Positions 28,601 through 36,781 of a stretch of DNA of 55,545 nt are shown here, piece after piece. How positions within the stretch are numbered: position 1 is the stretch's first letter; every line of letters begins with the position of its first letter. The notes under the pieces are model-generated. The model made no database searches. It worked only from the letters and a program-made list of their open reading frames with translations, and was not told where the DNA came from. The translations under genes and the position numbers were made by a program. Origin of the DNA: Candidatus Zixiibacteriota bacterium (GTDB taxonomy: Bacteria; Zixibacteria; MSB-5A5; GN15; FEB-12); assembly GCA_024278935.1 (NCBI GenBank), contig JAJRSF010000050.1, positions 1-55,545 on the forward strand, written 5' to 3'.

Positions 28601-29418
28601 AGCGTTATCGCAATATCTTTAATTGCATTTTTGTGTCCGGAGTACTCAGCTATTTTTTTTAAACCCGGCAATGACCAACGTTTAATTTTCCCATCTTTAC
28701 CGGCTGATATAATCTCATTGCTAGTAGGAGAAAAAATTATTTTTGCTACCCCTTTACCATGCGCCCTCTGAACCTCTACCTGTTTTCCGGTAGCAATATC
28801 AAATAATCTAATCCGACCGTCATCGCCTGCTGTGACTAAAAATTTATTAGATTTGTCAAAAATAATAGCATTGATACATTTATCATTATTAATAATATCC
28901 CACTTTTTATTTCCATATTTATCAAATAATGTAATCCGCCCCTCACAATCACCGACCCCGATAAACTTACCATTATGAGAGATTGCCAATTCATCAGCAA
29001 ATTTAAAAACAGATGTTGTTTTTGTACCTGACGATTGTAAAGATGGTTTCCCTGATTTGATTCCTACAATTTTTTTAATCTTTAATTTTCCATCACGCCT
29101 AATAGTGGTTAGGTTAGAGTTATTAAAATCAATCGCAAAAGCATTAATCTTATACAACTCTATATGAAGATTCGACTTGTCAAATTTTCTATTGTAAGAA
29201 ATTTGGTACCATGTCACTTCGTTCTCAGAACCGGCATATAATAATTTGCTATCTTCCGACCAAACTAATCCATTTATTTTCCCGGCATAAAAGTCTGAAG
29301 CATTAGCTTGGACAACACCGAATGATGCAATGAGATAAAATGCCAATATGATATATATAACTATATTAAAGCTCAATAGAGATCTCATACTAAACAACTT
29401 TAAATAATATTTTATCAC
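25699..29418 (-). CDS. Secreted WD40-propeller caspase (peptidase C14 family)
   Basis: The largest caspase-fold protein of the operon, about 1239 residues. A signal peptide is followed by seven WD40-like repeats (about residues 35-335; examples TAGDDGRIRLFDI, SAGKDGKIKRWSL and ASGGNNNVIIIHDL), enough for one closed propeller. Five or more CARDB/Ig-like modules (about 350-850) follow, then another beta-rich segment and the caspase domain (about 990-1235). His is in YYSGHGVPN and Cys in FDACFMGKS; the usual SG after the Cys is MG. The EF-hand-like loop present in the LamG-caspases is degenerate here. GTG at 29418 follows GGAGG at 5-base spacing and gives a normal signal peptide. A WD40 sensor fused to a caspase, as in Apaf-1-like logic, is an inference only. 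Confidence 0.88.
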   Translation of the reverse strand: MIKYYLKLFSMRSLLSFNIVIYIILAFYLIASFGVVQANASDFYAGKINGLVWSEDSKLLYAGSENEVTWYQISYNRKFDKSNLHIELYKINAFAIDFNNSNLTTIRRDGKLKIKKIVGIKSGKPSLQSSGTKTTSVFKFADELAISHNGKFIGVGDCEGRITLFDKYGNKKWDIINNDKCINAIIFDKSNKFLVTAGDDGRIRLFDIATGKQVEVQRAHGKGVAKIIFSPTSNEIISAGKDGKIKRWSLPGLKKIAEYSGHKNAIKDIAITLDGRFLASGGNNNVIIIHDLIIKSIIGRIEVKANRVTNLAISPDGHTLAWAGSDKFIHLYDLYDIDSYAALNSMPCNLSTSVAFDDSKTFDPNYILNASESEAIITTTTINDGEGSAFGVSIELTCNNNDIILEKKTENIGTLFSGQSSVTQWKLKVKTQASNGKVDFSIITTESQKRDARPILLPLQIEELVPPVFELTAVEWNDGRTGQARGNNNKIPENGETVELTLFIKNSGKGRSQQAQAEISFKHTLGLSVLNDVDILGEIRPGETRPVKFLIRLSKNFRASKLVYDFAVNDKRDIPGLVLKDNAKDVKHNTPYLVATILKPSEVTNGKSYKVSVLPKNIGSLSASDVSIKFSFTYGIIAHNAVQQVGTIDIGKTGGEQTVHFDVPRNFSGSEIKVSLSVQQDLGFEGIDTTFIIPVKNRTPKLDIDARLNLANMSIQQGEIAVMKLLIHNKGDIDAANVKVRIKGNRSHVSILPNIIDIGTILANSSAEQIPINISVAGGESSGSLEINIDVSQDEFSGVTDILNLNIIDRDKLIAKAPETISYSNNNMNINTNRAPTGGRNSSGVRIRVSPSVKEITVHEDVYRVKAFALSSARGIANFDISVNRSNQYDHTNLEAQAILKDMNNEIFSISDLELPLEVGENIIKIRSREIQTNIISSKEFIVTYKPVSSKLSILDSRGRELFSDIDVEIEKIGKGKFKKNRCAIVIGIEDYLQTGKSKYSRHDAEVFAAYAEHVFGVPEKNIFSYYDEFASNYNLNKMLADGSPISVFLEQNKNNSEILFYYSGHGVPNYTATDEKQSSFILPYDVAPTHEDALKGGLAVGQILHKLQSFSPKMLFVAFDACFMGKSREGKELVEQRPAYIEKTITLDGDGEVSLYATSAGETAIPLAEQYHGLFTYFLLKGLRGAADDEGNNNNKLTVREISNYLEKHIPEYASRVNSKQTAQISSGDPNMVLVELR

Positions 29419-29472
29419 AATTACCTCCAAAAGATAATATCACAAATCACTTTCATTAAACTTCTTTAATAA

Positions 29473-30405
29473 TTAGAAAAAATTAACAAGTAAAGACATA
29501 CCTACTTCAATTCCATATTTGTTAACATCAACTTCTAACCACTGATCCTTAATATCCCATAAAGCTTCATCTCCTTCAGATACATCAGTAGGTTTTTCAC
29601 TATCGATACTGTTTGTAAAAAATGTAAAGTAAGCGGCTTTAAATCGAAGCCCAAGCCTTGACGACAAATTGTAAGTGAAGGCTGACCAAGCTTGCAGAGA
29701 ACCACTAAACGAGTCATCTGTTGTTTCGCCAGAATTTTTTCCAATTTTATCGTCGTATGTACCTTCAGGTCTTGCCCACTTCATTTTTCCATTAAAGCCT
29801 ATACCACCAAGAACTCCAAAAGCAAGATAACCTTTTCTTGGCATAATTGAAAATCGCTTCATCGCTCCAACTTCAAAAGTCAAAATATTATATGGCCCAA
29901 TATCCATATATGACACCGAAAAATTAGTATAAAATTGTCCACCAATATAATCTTTACTATTCACTAAAAAACCAATTCTTACTACATACGTATCCCCATA
30001 GTTCAAAGGCGGAATTTCACCTGTCACCTGATTATACAGACGGTTTTGGTTTACCTTTACATCAAGCTTACCATACTCAACATACCCAAAACCTTTATCA
30101 CTGGTAGTAATTTTAGAACTAAACCCTTCTTTTATATCAGAATCACTCGATATAATTTCACATAAATATTCCGTGCTATTTTGATTAATTATCACCATTT
30201 TTATTTTCACTCTTGCAACTTTTTTGCCCCCATAATCATAAATTACAAGTTCATCACCTTTTGAACAAACACTGTCACCCTCAATAATAACTTCACTTCC
30301 ATTAACCTCTAAAACTTCACCAGCTGCACCAAAAGCTTGAGATGCAAATAGTAATATCACTAAGATAGTAAATAGTAATTTTACTTTATCAAATACGGTA
30401 TTCAT
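29473..30405 (-). CDS. Outer-membrane beta-barrel-like protein, copy 2 of a tandem pair
   Basis: Predicted outer-membrane protein of about 310 residues. A signal peptide ends near QAFGA. An SH3-like or KOW-like N-terminal segment (EVLEVNGSEVIIEG, then GDELVIYDYGGKKVARVKI) precedes about 200 residues of alternating hydrophobic strands. The protein ends in aromatic Phe (SLLVNFF), the usual barrel C-terminus. It is a clear paralogue of the gene immediately upstream. ATG at 30405 has AGGAG at 7-base spacing. Its function is unknown; it could be a surface anchor or export pore for operon products. Confidence 0.65.
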   Translation of the reverse strand: MNTVFDKVKLLFTILVILLFASQAFGAAGEVLEVNGSEVIIEGDSVCSKGDELVIYDYGGKKVARVKIKMVIINQNSTEYLCEIISSDSDIKEGFSSKITTSDKGFGYVEYGKLDVKVNQNRLYNQVTGEIPPLNYGDTYVVRIGFLVNSKDYIGGQFYTNFSVSYMDIGPYNILTFEVGAMKRFSIMPRKGYLAFGVLGGIGFNGKMKWARPEGTYDDKIGKNSGETTDDSFSGSLQAWSAFTYNLSSRLGLRFKAAYFTFFTNSIDSEKPTDVSEGDEALWDIKDQWLEVDVNKYGIEVGMSLLVNFF

Positions 30406-30439
30406 ATACACGCTCCTTTTTAAAATTTCTTATATTTAA

Positions 30440-31357
30440 TTAGAAATAATTTACATTTAAAGTTAAACCAATGAGAATACCATGCTCTATTTCCACTTCA
30501 TGCCATTCTTTCTCAATTACAAAATCAGAATTTTCAGTGTCTTTAAATCTATTCCCCCAAAACATTCCCAGATACCCAACATTAAACTGCAGACCGAACT
30601 CTGGTGAAAGATTGTATATGAACGATGTAGTCCATTGAAAAGGAAAAACAACTCCTGTTTTAGCTTTACCTGAAAAAATGTCGAAGCCGTCATCGTAAAT
30701 ACCATCAGGACGTGCCCAATTAATTTCGCCATATGCTTTTCCGACCCCAATAAGTCCCCCGATCGATACATAGGTAGAACTTTTTTTAAGAGTAAGCTTA
30801 CTCCAAAATCCGACTTCAAAAATACTCCAAATATTTAAGGGACCTAAGACCATATATGATGTTGAGAGAGACCCAAAAGTCTGCGTATTTTTTCCGTATT
30901 CGCCCATCCCATTATTGCCTACTCGAATTATATAAGCGTCTCCATAACCCAAAGATGGATCACTCCCGGTTAACTCATAATAAGTATTGTTTTGTTTTAA
31001 CTGCATATCTAATTGATTTAGTTCGAGATAATATGCCCCTACCTCACCTTTATCATGTCGAACGACAAAACCAACTCGAATGTCGGTAGTTCCTGAATGA
31101 ATTTCACAAACATATTCTATGCTATTTTCAGAGACATTAACTTCTTTAACAACTACTTTCCCTACTTTTTTGTCATTAAAATCATAGATAGTCAACCAAT
31201 TACCAACTGACACTAAGACAGTTTTTTTACCCTCAATAATTACTTCTTTTCCATCAACCTCTAAAACTTCACCGACTGCACCAAAAATCTGTGAAGATAA
31301 CAAAAAGACAAACAAAAACGGTAGTAACTTTCCCCAATGATTAAATAAACGATTCAT
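30440..31357 (-). CDS. Outer-membrane beta-barrel-like protein, copy 1 of a tandem pair
   Basis: Paralogue of the following gene, 305 residues. It has a signal peptide ending near QIFGA and the same N-terminal block (GEVLEVDGKEVIIEG, LTIYDFNDKKVGKVVVK). The shared mid-section reads SLGYGDAYIIRVG, and INWARPDGIYDDG is near-identical in pattern to the partner's MKWARPEGTYDDK. The last residues are LNVNYF. Sequence divergence between copies is high outside these blocks, so the duplication is old. The pair sits between the DUF4384 gene and the WD40-caspase gene with gaps of 35-45 bases. Confidence 0.65.
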   Translation of the reverse strand: MNRLFNHWGKLLPFLFVFLLSSQIFGAVGEVLEVDGKEVIIEGKKTVLVSVGNWLTIYDFNDKKVGKVVVKEVNVSENSIEYVCEIHSGTTDIRVGFVVRHDKGEVGAYYLELNQLDMQLKQNNTYYELTGSDPSLGYGDAYIIRVGNNGMGEYGKNTQTFGSLSTSYMVLGPLNIWSIFEVGFWSKLTLKKSSTYVSIGGLIGVGKAYGEINWARPDGIYDDGFDIFSGKAKTGVVFPFQWTTSFIYNLSPEFGLQFNVGYLGMFWGNRFKDTENSDFVIEKEWHEVEIEHGILIGLTLNVNYF

Positions 31358-31394
31358 TTTCTACCCTTACCTGCGTTATATTAAATTATACTTT

Positions 31395-32252
31395 TTACTT
31401 TTTACGTACCTCATACATTACTCTAGCTTGACCTCTTTCATCGTAGGGAATTTCTATTATTCCAGTTTCTAAAATTATAATATCTGTCGCTTGCAAATCG
31501 ATAAATTGATTACTGCCCGATATTGTAAATAGGTCACTTGCAAAAAATCGCATCGGTTCTTTTGTAGCAACGACGCGAAATTCTTCCTGATCAACATCAT
31601 GACTGGGAATCGGAAACAGCCTCATCTTTGAACCATTATTCGGATAAACAAAGGTTGTTCCACCACTTATTGGCTCAATATCGTTTTCTGTTAAAGGATA
31701 GAGAATAAGCACACGATTATCAGCAGTAATGTTAAAAATGTGCAGATAAGAATCTTTTAAAACATCTATTTTTAAATAAGCTTCATCACCGGCTTCAAAT
31801 ATTTCTCGTGGTTCAAGTTTTATTTTAATATCATAAGGTGAAGCTCCACTTTTTTCTTCAATTATAATCGTTGCTTCAATCTCAACATGACATTCAAGAT
31901 TAATAATCGTATTAACAAGTGTATCAACCGAAACGATTACACCAGAAGTCCGTGACGATATATTTTGCCGATATAAGTCAGAGAAACTCGAATCATCTTC
32001 TGTTGTTGACAAAATAGACACAGATGACAATTCACGAACGACAGATTCAAGTGCGGAACTTTCTGCCTGACGAAACGCTCTGCGACGAGCTGCCTCCGGA
32101 GATATATTTATTATTGAAATAACCGCTGATGCTCTTACTCGTTCTTTTTTATTACTTGCAAGTAGTGACGAAGACAATAAAGTAATTAATAGAACAATAG
32201 TTACTAATCCATTAGAATTGCAAATAAGTACTTTTAACAATTGGTTTATCAT
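31395..32252 (-). CDS. DUF4384-domain protein with LPP20-like N-terminal region
   Basis: First gene of the caspase operon, 285 residues. A hydrophobic N-terminal segment (VTIVLLITLLSSSLLA) is the likely signal peptide. Residues about 45-130 (PEAARRRAFRQAESSALES) resemble the helical segment of LPP20/FlgT-like proteins. The C-terminal part, about 140-260, matches DUF4384: it includes AYLKIDVLKDSYLHIFNI and VLILYPLTENDIEP, and continues with FPIPSHD. DUF4384 domains are often found with secreted caspase or kinase proteins, and their function is undetermined. A ribosome-binding site AGGGG precedes the ATG. A region of about 340 bases separates it from the upstream cytolysin gene. Confidence 0.75.
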   Translation of the reverse strand: MINQLLKVLICNSNGLVTIVLLITLLSSSLLASNKKERVRASAVISIINISPEAARRRAFRQAESSALESVVRELSSVSILSTTEDDSSFSDLYRQNISSRTSGVIVSVDTLVNTIINLECHVEIEATIIIEEKSGASPYDIKIKLEPREIFEAGDEAYLKIDVLKDSYLHIFNITADNRVLILYPLTENDIEPISGGTTFVYPNNGSKMRLFPIPSHDVDQEEFRVVATKEPMRFFASDLFTISGSNQFIDLQATDIIILETGIIEIPYDERGQARVMYEVRKK

Positions 32253-32596
32253 AATTCCCCTGCGATCTTTTGATTCAATTAAGCATAATGTATAACTTAT
32301 TCTATTTACTTAAGAAAATCAAGAATATTCAAAAGTTAATTGAAAATGAATCAAAAGACTTAATAGAAATATATTCATACACGATAATCATCGCACAGTT
32401 AAACAACAGAATGCGATTCGACTAAATTCATATAAGCCTCTACAACCCAAGCCTTTAGATATTACACATCTACTGGGTCGCACGCTCTGTGATCTTGAAT
32501 CTGATGTGATAAAATAATAGTAATAATAACACAAACCTTCTGAACATTTCGCACAGAAGGTTTGAGCATTAAAGCATGAAGGTTTTTTACTAAATA
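32253..32596. other. Intergenic region between cytolysin-like gene and caspase operon
   Basis: I see no gene here. It probably holds the promoter of the caspase operon (AT-rich TATACA/ATTAT stretches on the minus strand near 32280-32330) and the terminator of the cytolysin-like gene (listed separately). A better-defined promoter could not be assigned. Confidence 0.3.
32533..32563 (-). terminator. Rho-independent-type terminator after the cytolysin-like gene
   Basis: AAACCTTCTG (32533-32542) and CAGAAGGTTT (32554-32563) form a 10-bp hairpin with an 11-base loop. On the minus strand the hairpin is followed by a T-rich run. It lies about 34 bases downstream of the stop of the cytolysin-like gene. 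Confidence 0.6.
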
Positions 32597-34435
32597 CTAC
32601 AAAGCATATGTTGTCAGAAGTTGATCGACAACAAATTTGCGTTGCTCATTATTCACAGTTATTCCATACGAACGGATTTCAGCAATCTGTAATGCATTTC
32701 CATTTTGTGAACCGATCCTTGCCCCCAAGTAGGCCGAGATTGGAACAGTTTTAGACACGTCGGTTCCCGATGCGACCAATTCCCCATTGACATAAATTGA
32801 CATACCATCTGTTTGACTAAAGATAAACGAATAGACATTAAATTTCGCAAAATCAGTTGTTGTATTTGCATCAAGTTTATACAACTGGTGCGATTGAGTC
32901 ATCCTTGTATTATCTCTAAAGCCAAGTGATAAGTTTTGATAAAGCAAAGTCGATGATCCGAACATAAACATTTCGGGATAACTTATCGACGTACTTTCAA
33001 GTTTCACAACCGCAAAGATAGAATAGTCACTGTTTACAAGACTTAAGCCGGGATACTGAAACATCCCATCAACATTGGCTACACCCGAGCGAAACCGCAT
33101 GACCGGCAAGGTGCCACCATTGATACCCCCACTAAGAAGTTCGCAACCATAGGTTTTAGTTGGCGGGATAGCATCGAGAGTTGAATCACCAAATGCGTTG
33201 ATAAGTTTTGTAATCCTGTTTGAAGTGCCACCGGTCTCATAGAAAAAATCATTATCTGTTCTGAACCAGAAAATAGGATTTTCAAAAGATTCCTGTACAG
33301 AAATACATTCCGAGACATCGTATTCGGTATTGAGTTTCACGTTGACAATTTTAGATGGGTTCGAAAGTGAACGAACAACGTATGAAATCGGAACCCCGGT
33401 ATTGATAGAACCACCACGTGCTAAAAATGTTTTGAGTGTTTCAAAATCAGTTGTGATGGCGGAGATAGCATCTGATGATTCTCCACCCATCGCATATGCT
33501 TTTACTCTTACTGAACTCAACTCTTGTAAATATTTTGCGTCGGCTGATAAAGAGCCCGATGAAACCGCAGCGTTAAAAGATGCATCAAGCGATGCTCTTA
33601 TCTCTTGTTTAGATGATGTCGATTCTATCAAGAGATAAAAGATTCGTCCGTATGTCACCGAAGAAATAAATGCACCCGGGTTACCCACGCCGATATAAGG
33701 AGTTAAGTCATTGGGAGTAACCGCAGGAGCAAAAACTTCACTATACGAAGTAGGTAATTGATATGCCATGGTAAAATATGATTGGTTGAGTTTGACTAAA
33801 AATCTGTTATAGGTTTTATCCGATGAAAAATCCATCGAGCCACCAACTTTGACACGTACATACTTTGCTTGAATGTCGAGCGATAATGCCAACTCTTCAT
33901 GGGTATTGACTTCTTCCATTGTAAATGTAAACCGAGCCGGGAGAGTGTCATTTGCGGTTGATAAAATATCATTCTGTGCCTGAATAACTGCCGAAAGAGT
34001 CACCTCGGGAATAAAACGGGATACCGAGTCCGACCGATTTAGAAGCGTCATCACAATAGTACCACCTGCCCGTTTTACCGGGATAGGGTCTGGCGTTGCA
34101 TTTTCAAGCGAGGCACCTTGCAGTAAATTCCCAGGATATATAATATCCGCGTTAGGATCAAAAAGTGGAAACTCTCCCGGAGCTTCTGTGACAGAAATTG
34201 TTTTTGTATTACAGAAAAAAGTTTCGGTTCCAATAATATCGGTAAACGATGTATCAGAAAGCGTATCATTAGATGGTATAGGATTTACAAAATCACCCGC
34301 CTCCTGAATAACAGAATTAAAATCATCGGTTGAATTATTATCATTCGGTGAAACAGGGTCATCAGAACAACCTATTGAAAGCATCATCAAAAACATAATG
34401 CTTACACAAAGTATAATATATTTTCGTTGTAACAT
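32597..34435 (-). CDS. Cholesterol-dependent-cytolysin-family lipoprotein with C-terminal LamG-like domain
   Basis: Pore-forming toxin family protein, 612 residues. A lipobox (LSIGCSDD) marks a lipoprotein. Domains 1-3 of the thiol-activated cytolysin (CDC) fold span about 90-400: IIYPGNLLQGASL, PIPVKRAGGTI, KVGGSMDFSS, then VTYGRIFYLLIESTSS at the conserved YGR site and GVPISYVVRSL. After TEYDVSECIS, where CDC domain 4 should begin, there is no Trp-rich undecapeptide. Instead a concanavalin-A/LamG-like module (about 405-612) appears, with FWFRTDND, FSQTDGMSIYVNGEL and IAEIRSYG. Pore formation likely remains possible, but the receptor is probably a glycan or protein instead of cholesterol. 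Paired short-component CDC-like genes were looked for nearby and not seen. Confidence 0.85.
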   Translation of the reverse strand: MLQRKYIILCVSIMFLMMLSIGCSDDPVSPNDNNSTDDFNSVIQEAGDFVNPIPSNDTLSDTSFTDIIGTETFFCNTKTISVTEAPGEFPLFDPNADIIYPGNLLQGASLENATPDPIPVKRAGGTIVMTLLNRSDSVSRFIPEVTLSAVIQAQNDILSTANDTLPARFTFTMEEVNTHEELALSLDIQAKYVRVKVGGSMDFSSDKTYNRFLVKLNQSYFTMAYQLPTSYSEVFAPAVTPNDLTPYIGVGNPGAFISSVTYGRIFYLLIESTSSKQEIRASLDASFNAAVSSGSLSADAKYLQELSSVRVKAYAMGGESSDAISAITTDFETLKTFLARGGSINTGVPISYVVRSLSNPSKIVNVKLNTEYDVSECISVQESFENPIFWFRTDNDFFYETGGTSNRITKLINAFGDSTLDAIPPTKTYGCELLSGGINGGTLPVMRFRSGVANVDGMFQYPGLSLVNSDYSIFAVVKLESTSISYPEMFMFGSSTLLYQNLSLGFRDNTRMTQSHQLYKLDANTTTDFAKFNVYSFIFSQTDGMSIYVNGELVASGTDVSKTVPISAYLGARIGSQNGNALQIAEIRSYGITVNNEQRKFVVDQLLTTYAL

Positions 34436-34492
34436 AATCTATCTCCATGATACTGCTTCAATAAAATTAAAGCAGTATCAGTATTTTCTCGT

Positions 34493-36508
34493 TTATATTG
34501 TTATCTTTTTAAACTCAGCTTTTTCACCGTCAACACCGGCTTTACCATTCGGATCATTACGAGTTCCACCTTGACCACCAGCTCCTGCGATACCAACTGT
34601 TCCAAGGATAAAATTGTTATTGGTACGGACAGTTGTGCTGTTGACTTCAACGATTCCGATAGTAGAGCCACCACCACCACCGCCACCGTGACCACCCCAG
34701 CCACCTTTGCCACCAACACCACCTTTACCACCGGCACCACCGTTTGCATTTCCACTGCCACCGTTTCCACCTGAACCACCGGAACCACCTTCGGCACCAA
34801 TACCTCCGATACCGCCGTCGCCACCATTTGAGGTAGTGATAAAATTATTTTCTATTGTAGCAAAGACACCTTCGCTTAGTAAAATACCGATAGAAACTCC
34901 ACCGCCATTTCCGCGTATACCCCCTAAGCCACGATTACCTCCGGCACCTCCACCGCCACCACTTGCACAACATGCAACACCGGCTCCGCCACCGCCGCCG
35001 CCACCACCGCCACCACCGTGCGCGCCACTTCCGCCAGTGACACCATGCGATGCGATGTAAACACCATTACTCACAAAACCAAAATCTAAACCACCGGCAC
35101 CGTTAGCACCTTCTCCACCGGCACCACCCGCACCTCCAGCAGAACCATTCTTACCAAAAGATCCCGAACTTCCACCGTTGCCGGCTGCTCCGGCTCCACC
35201 AGAACCATTAGCACCACCACCTGCTCCACCGGAACGACCGCCTTTACCACCTGCTCTACTAATTGAAGAAGTACCGCCGGCTCCTCCTCCACGACCATCA
35301 CAGATAAAAGCAAAATACGCATTAGTACCCACACTTCCATTATTGTTTTTACCAGGTCTAGAATATGTAGTACCATTTGAACCGACAAATCCTGAACCAG
35401 CTGTGATTTTATTATTGGTAATCGTTAGCCCTTGTGAGGCAACCAATGAGATTGCAACCGATGAACCCGAATTTGCAGTTGCATCAGCACTCTCAATTGT
35501 CATGCCGTCTATAGTCAGCCAGTTTGCATTAGTCCCTCGCACAGCATAGGTTCCGCCCATGATTTTTGATTCATACAAACCAATATCACGAACCCATGTT
35601 GTTGATTCAAAACCACCATAGAGAGAAATATTTGCATAAAGGGTAATTGATTCATTATAGACACCAGCAGCAATATATAAGTCAGCACCAAAACCATCAG
35701 AGTTTGATTTATTAATAGCTGCTTGGATTGTTGCCATTGGTAAAGCTTTGGAACCATCATTGGCATCATCACCTGATGCAGATACAAAAATTGCATTTTG
35801 TGCATCTTCTAATATTGAGACATGCACGATGTCAGGTGTCGAGGAAACCGAACCGTTAGATACAATAAGTTCAAAACTTAAAGTTATCAAATTGTTCGGA
35901 GCAGTGAATTGTGGCGAGACTCCACTTAAGAAACCTACTGATGTTCCATTTAGTTGCGTCCATGCAAAAGAAAGAGAACCTCCATTCGGGTCTGAACTTT
36001 GCGAAGCATTAAAAACAACCATATCGCCATATGAGACTAACTGATCACTCCCTGCCACCGCAACAGGAATCGCAGCTGTCGTAAAGTTGTAGATATAATC
36101 CGCACCCAAAGAATTACCCGCAACATCTTTTACAGAACTTGCCACGGTAACTGTGTATTGTGTGTTTGCTGTAAGCGAAGTTGATGGGTCAAAAGTTACA
36201 ATATTCCCATTTACAGAAACTGTGCCACTGACACCATTAATGGTTACAGACGCTGATGTAACTGTTGTCGGATCAAGAGCCTCCGAAAACGTAATGACGA
36301 TTGAAGCACCGACTGAAACAGATGATGATGACTCGCTTGGAGTCACCGATGAAATAGTAGGAGCAGTTGTATCGGTTGCTCCCGGTGTTGGAGATGTAGA
36401 TGTGTCGTCGCTACTACATCCGGATAGTATCAGAAAACTTACGAGCATAATCGAAAATAACAGGCTCGCAAATATCCGAATTGATTTGTTTTTGTTATGT
36501 GTGTTCAT
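34493..36508 (-). CDS. Lipoprotein with Big_5, PKD-like and glycine-rich beta-helix regions
   Basis: Surface lipoprotein of 671 residues with lipobox LILSGCSSD. Residues about 48-150 form a Big_5 (SbsA-like) Ig domain (PTISSVTPSESSSSV; ITFSEALDPTTV; AGNSLGADY). About 155-235 is PKD-like (GDMVVFNASQSSDPNGGSL). About 240-390 is a right-handed parallel beta-helix segment of the DUF1565 type (IFVSASGDDANDGSKALP; ITLYANISLYGGFE). The C-terminal 270 residues are extremely glycine-rich. A good ribosome-binding site GGAG precedes the ATG. It is upstream of the cytolysin-like gene with a 57-base gap, so both may be co-transcribed. Function is likely adhesive or structural. Confidence 0.8.
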   Translation of the reverse strand: MNTHNKNKSIRIFASLLFSIMLVSFLILSGCSSDDTSTSPTPGATDTTAPTISSVTPSESSSSVSVGASIVITFSEALDPTTVTSASVTINGVSGTVSVNGNIVTFDPSTSLTANTQYTVTVASSVKDVAGNSLGADYIYNFTTAAIPVAVAGSDQLVSYGDMVVFNASQSSDPNGGSLSFAWTQLNGTSVGFLSGVSPQFTAPNNLITLSFELIVSNGSVSSTPDIVHVSILEDAQNAIFVSASGDDANDGSKALPMATIQAAINKSNSDGFGADLYIAAGVYNESITLYANISLYGGFESTTWVRDIGLYESKIMGGTYAVRGTNANWLTIDGMTIESADATANSGSSVAISLVASQGLTITNNKITAGSGFVGSNGTTYSRPGKNNNGSVGTNAYFAFICDGRGGGAGGTSSISRAGGKGGRSGGAGGGANGSGGAGAAGNGGSSGSFGKNGSAGGAGGAGGEGANGAGGLDFGFVSNGVYIASHGVTGGSGAHGGGGGGGGGGGAGVACCASGGGGGAGGNRGLGGIRGNGGGVSIGILLSEGVFATIENNFITTSNGGDGGIGGIGAEGGSGGSGGNGGSGNANGGAGGKGGVGGKGGWGGHGGGGGGGSTIGIVEVNSTTVRTNNNFILGTVGIAGAGGQGGTRNDPNGKAGVDGEKAEFKKITI
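34546..35305 (-). repeat. Glycine-rich low-complexity coding repeat
   Basis: About 250 codons of the beta-helix lipoprotein encode irregular GG[AS/N]GG runs such as GGGGGGGGAG. On the plus strand this appears as tracts of CCACC. The high GC of this segment contrasts with the AT-rich neighbours and comes from the GGN codons. The boundaries are approximate. Confidence 0.75.
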
Positions 36509-36781
36509 AATTTCTCCATTAAAATTTGTTTTTCATTATTAAATTTAGTTTTACATAAATTCTGAAATCAAATTTTTCATGGTGAGAATTGAGATAATTT
36601 AAACATCATGACTTAACTCCTTTAGATTTGCGTTAATTGGTTCATTACTAACGCAAGAAAAATGGGCTAAATTGATAAATGTTTATTATTTTTATTAGGA
36701 TAAACCTGAAAGCCGTAACTAACTGTGATACAGCACCCTAATGCATACATAGGAGATTTAATAGAGGAATTAAGTAAATAT

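Noticed and set aside
32340..32520. Possible remnant of a mobile element in the intergenic region
   Set aside because: No frame gives a recognisable transposase or integrase fragment, and no terminal repeats were seen.
34707..35549. Long proline-rich open frames on the plus strand
   Set aside because: They are the antisense of the glycine-rich lipoprotein tract (GGN codons read as NCC). They have no ribosome-binding site or independent features.
34493..36508. Collagen-like protein
   Set aside because: The glycine tract lacks regular Gly-X-Y periodicity.
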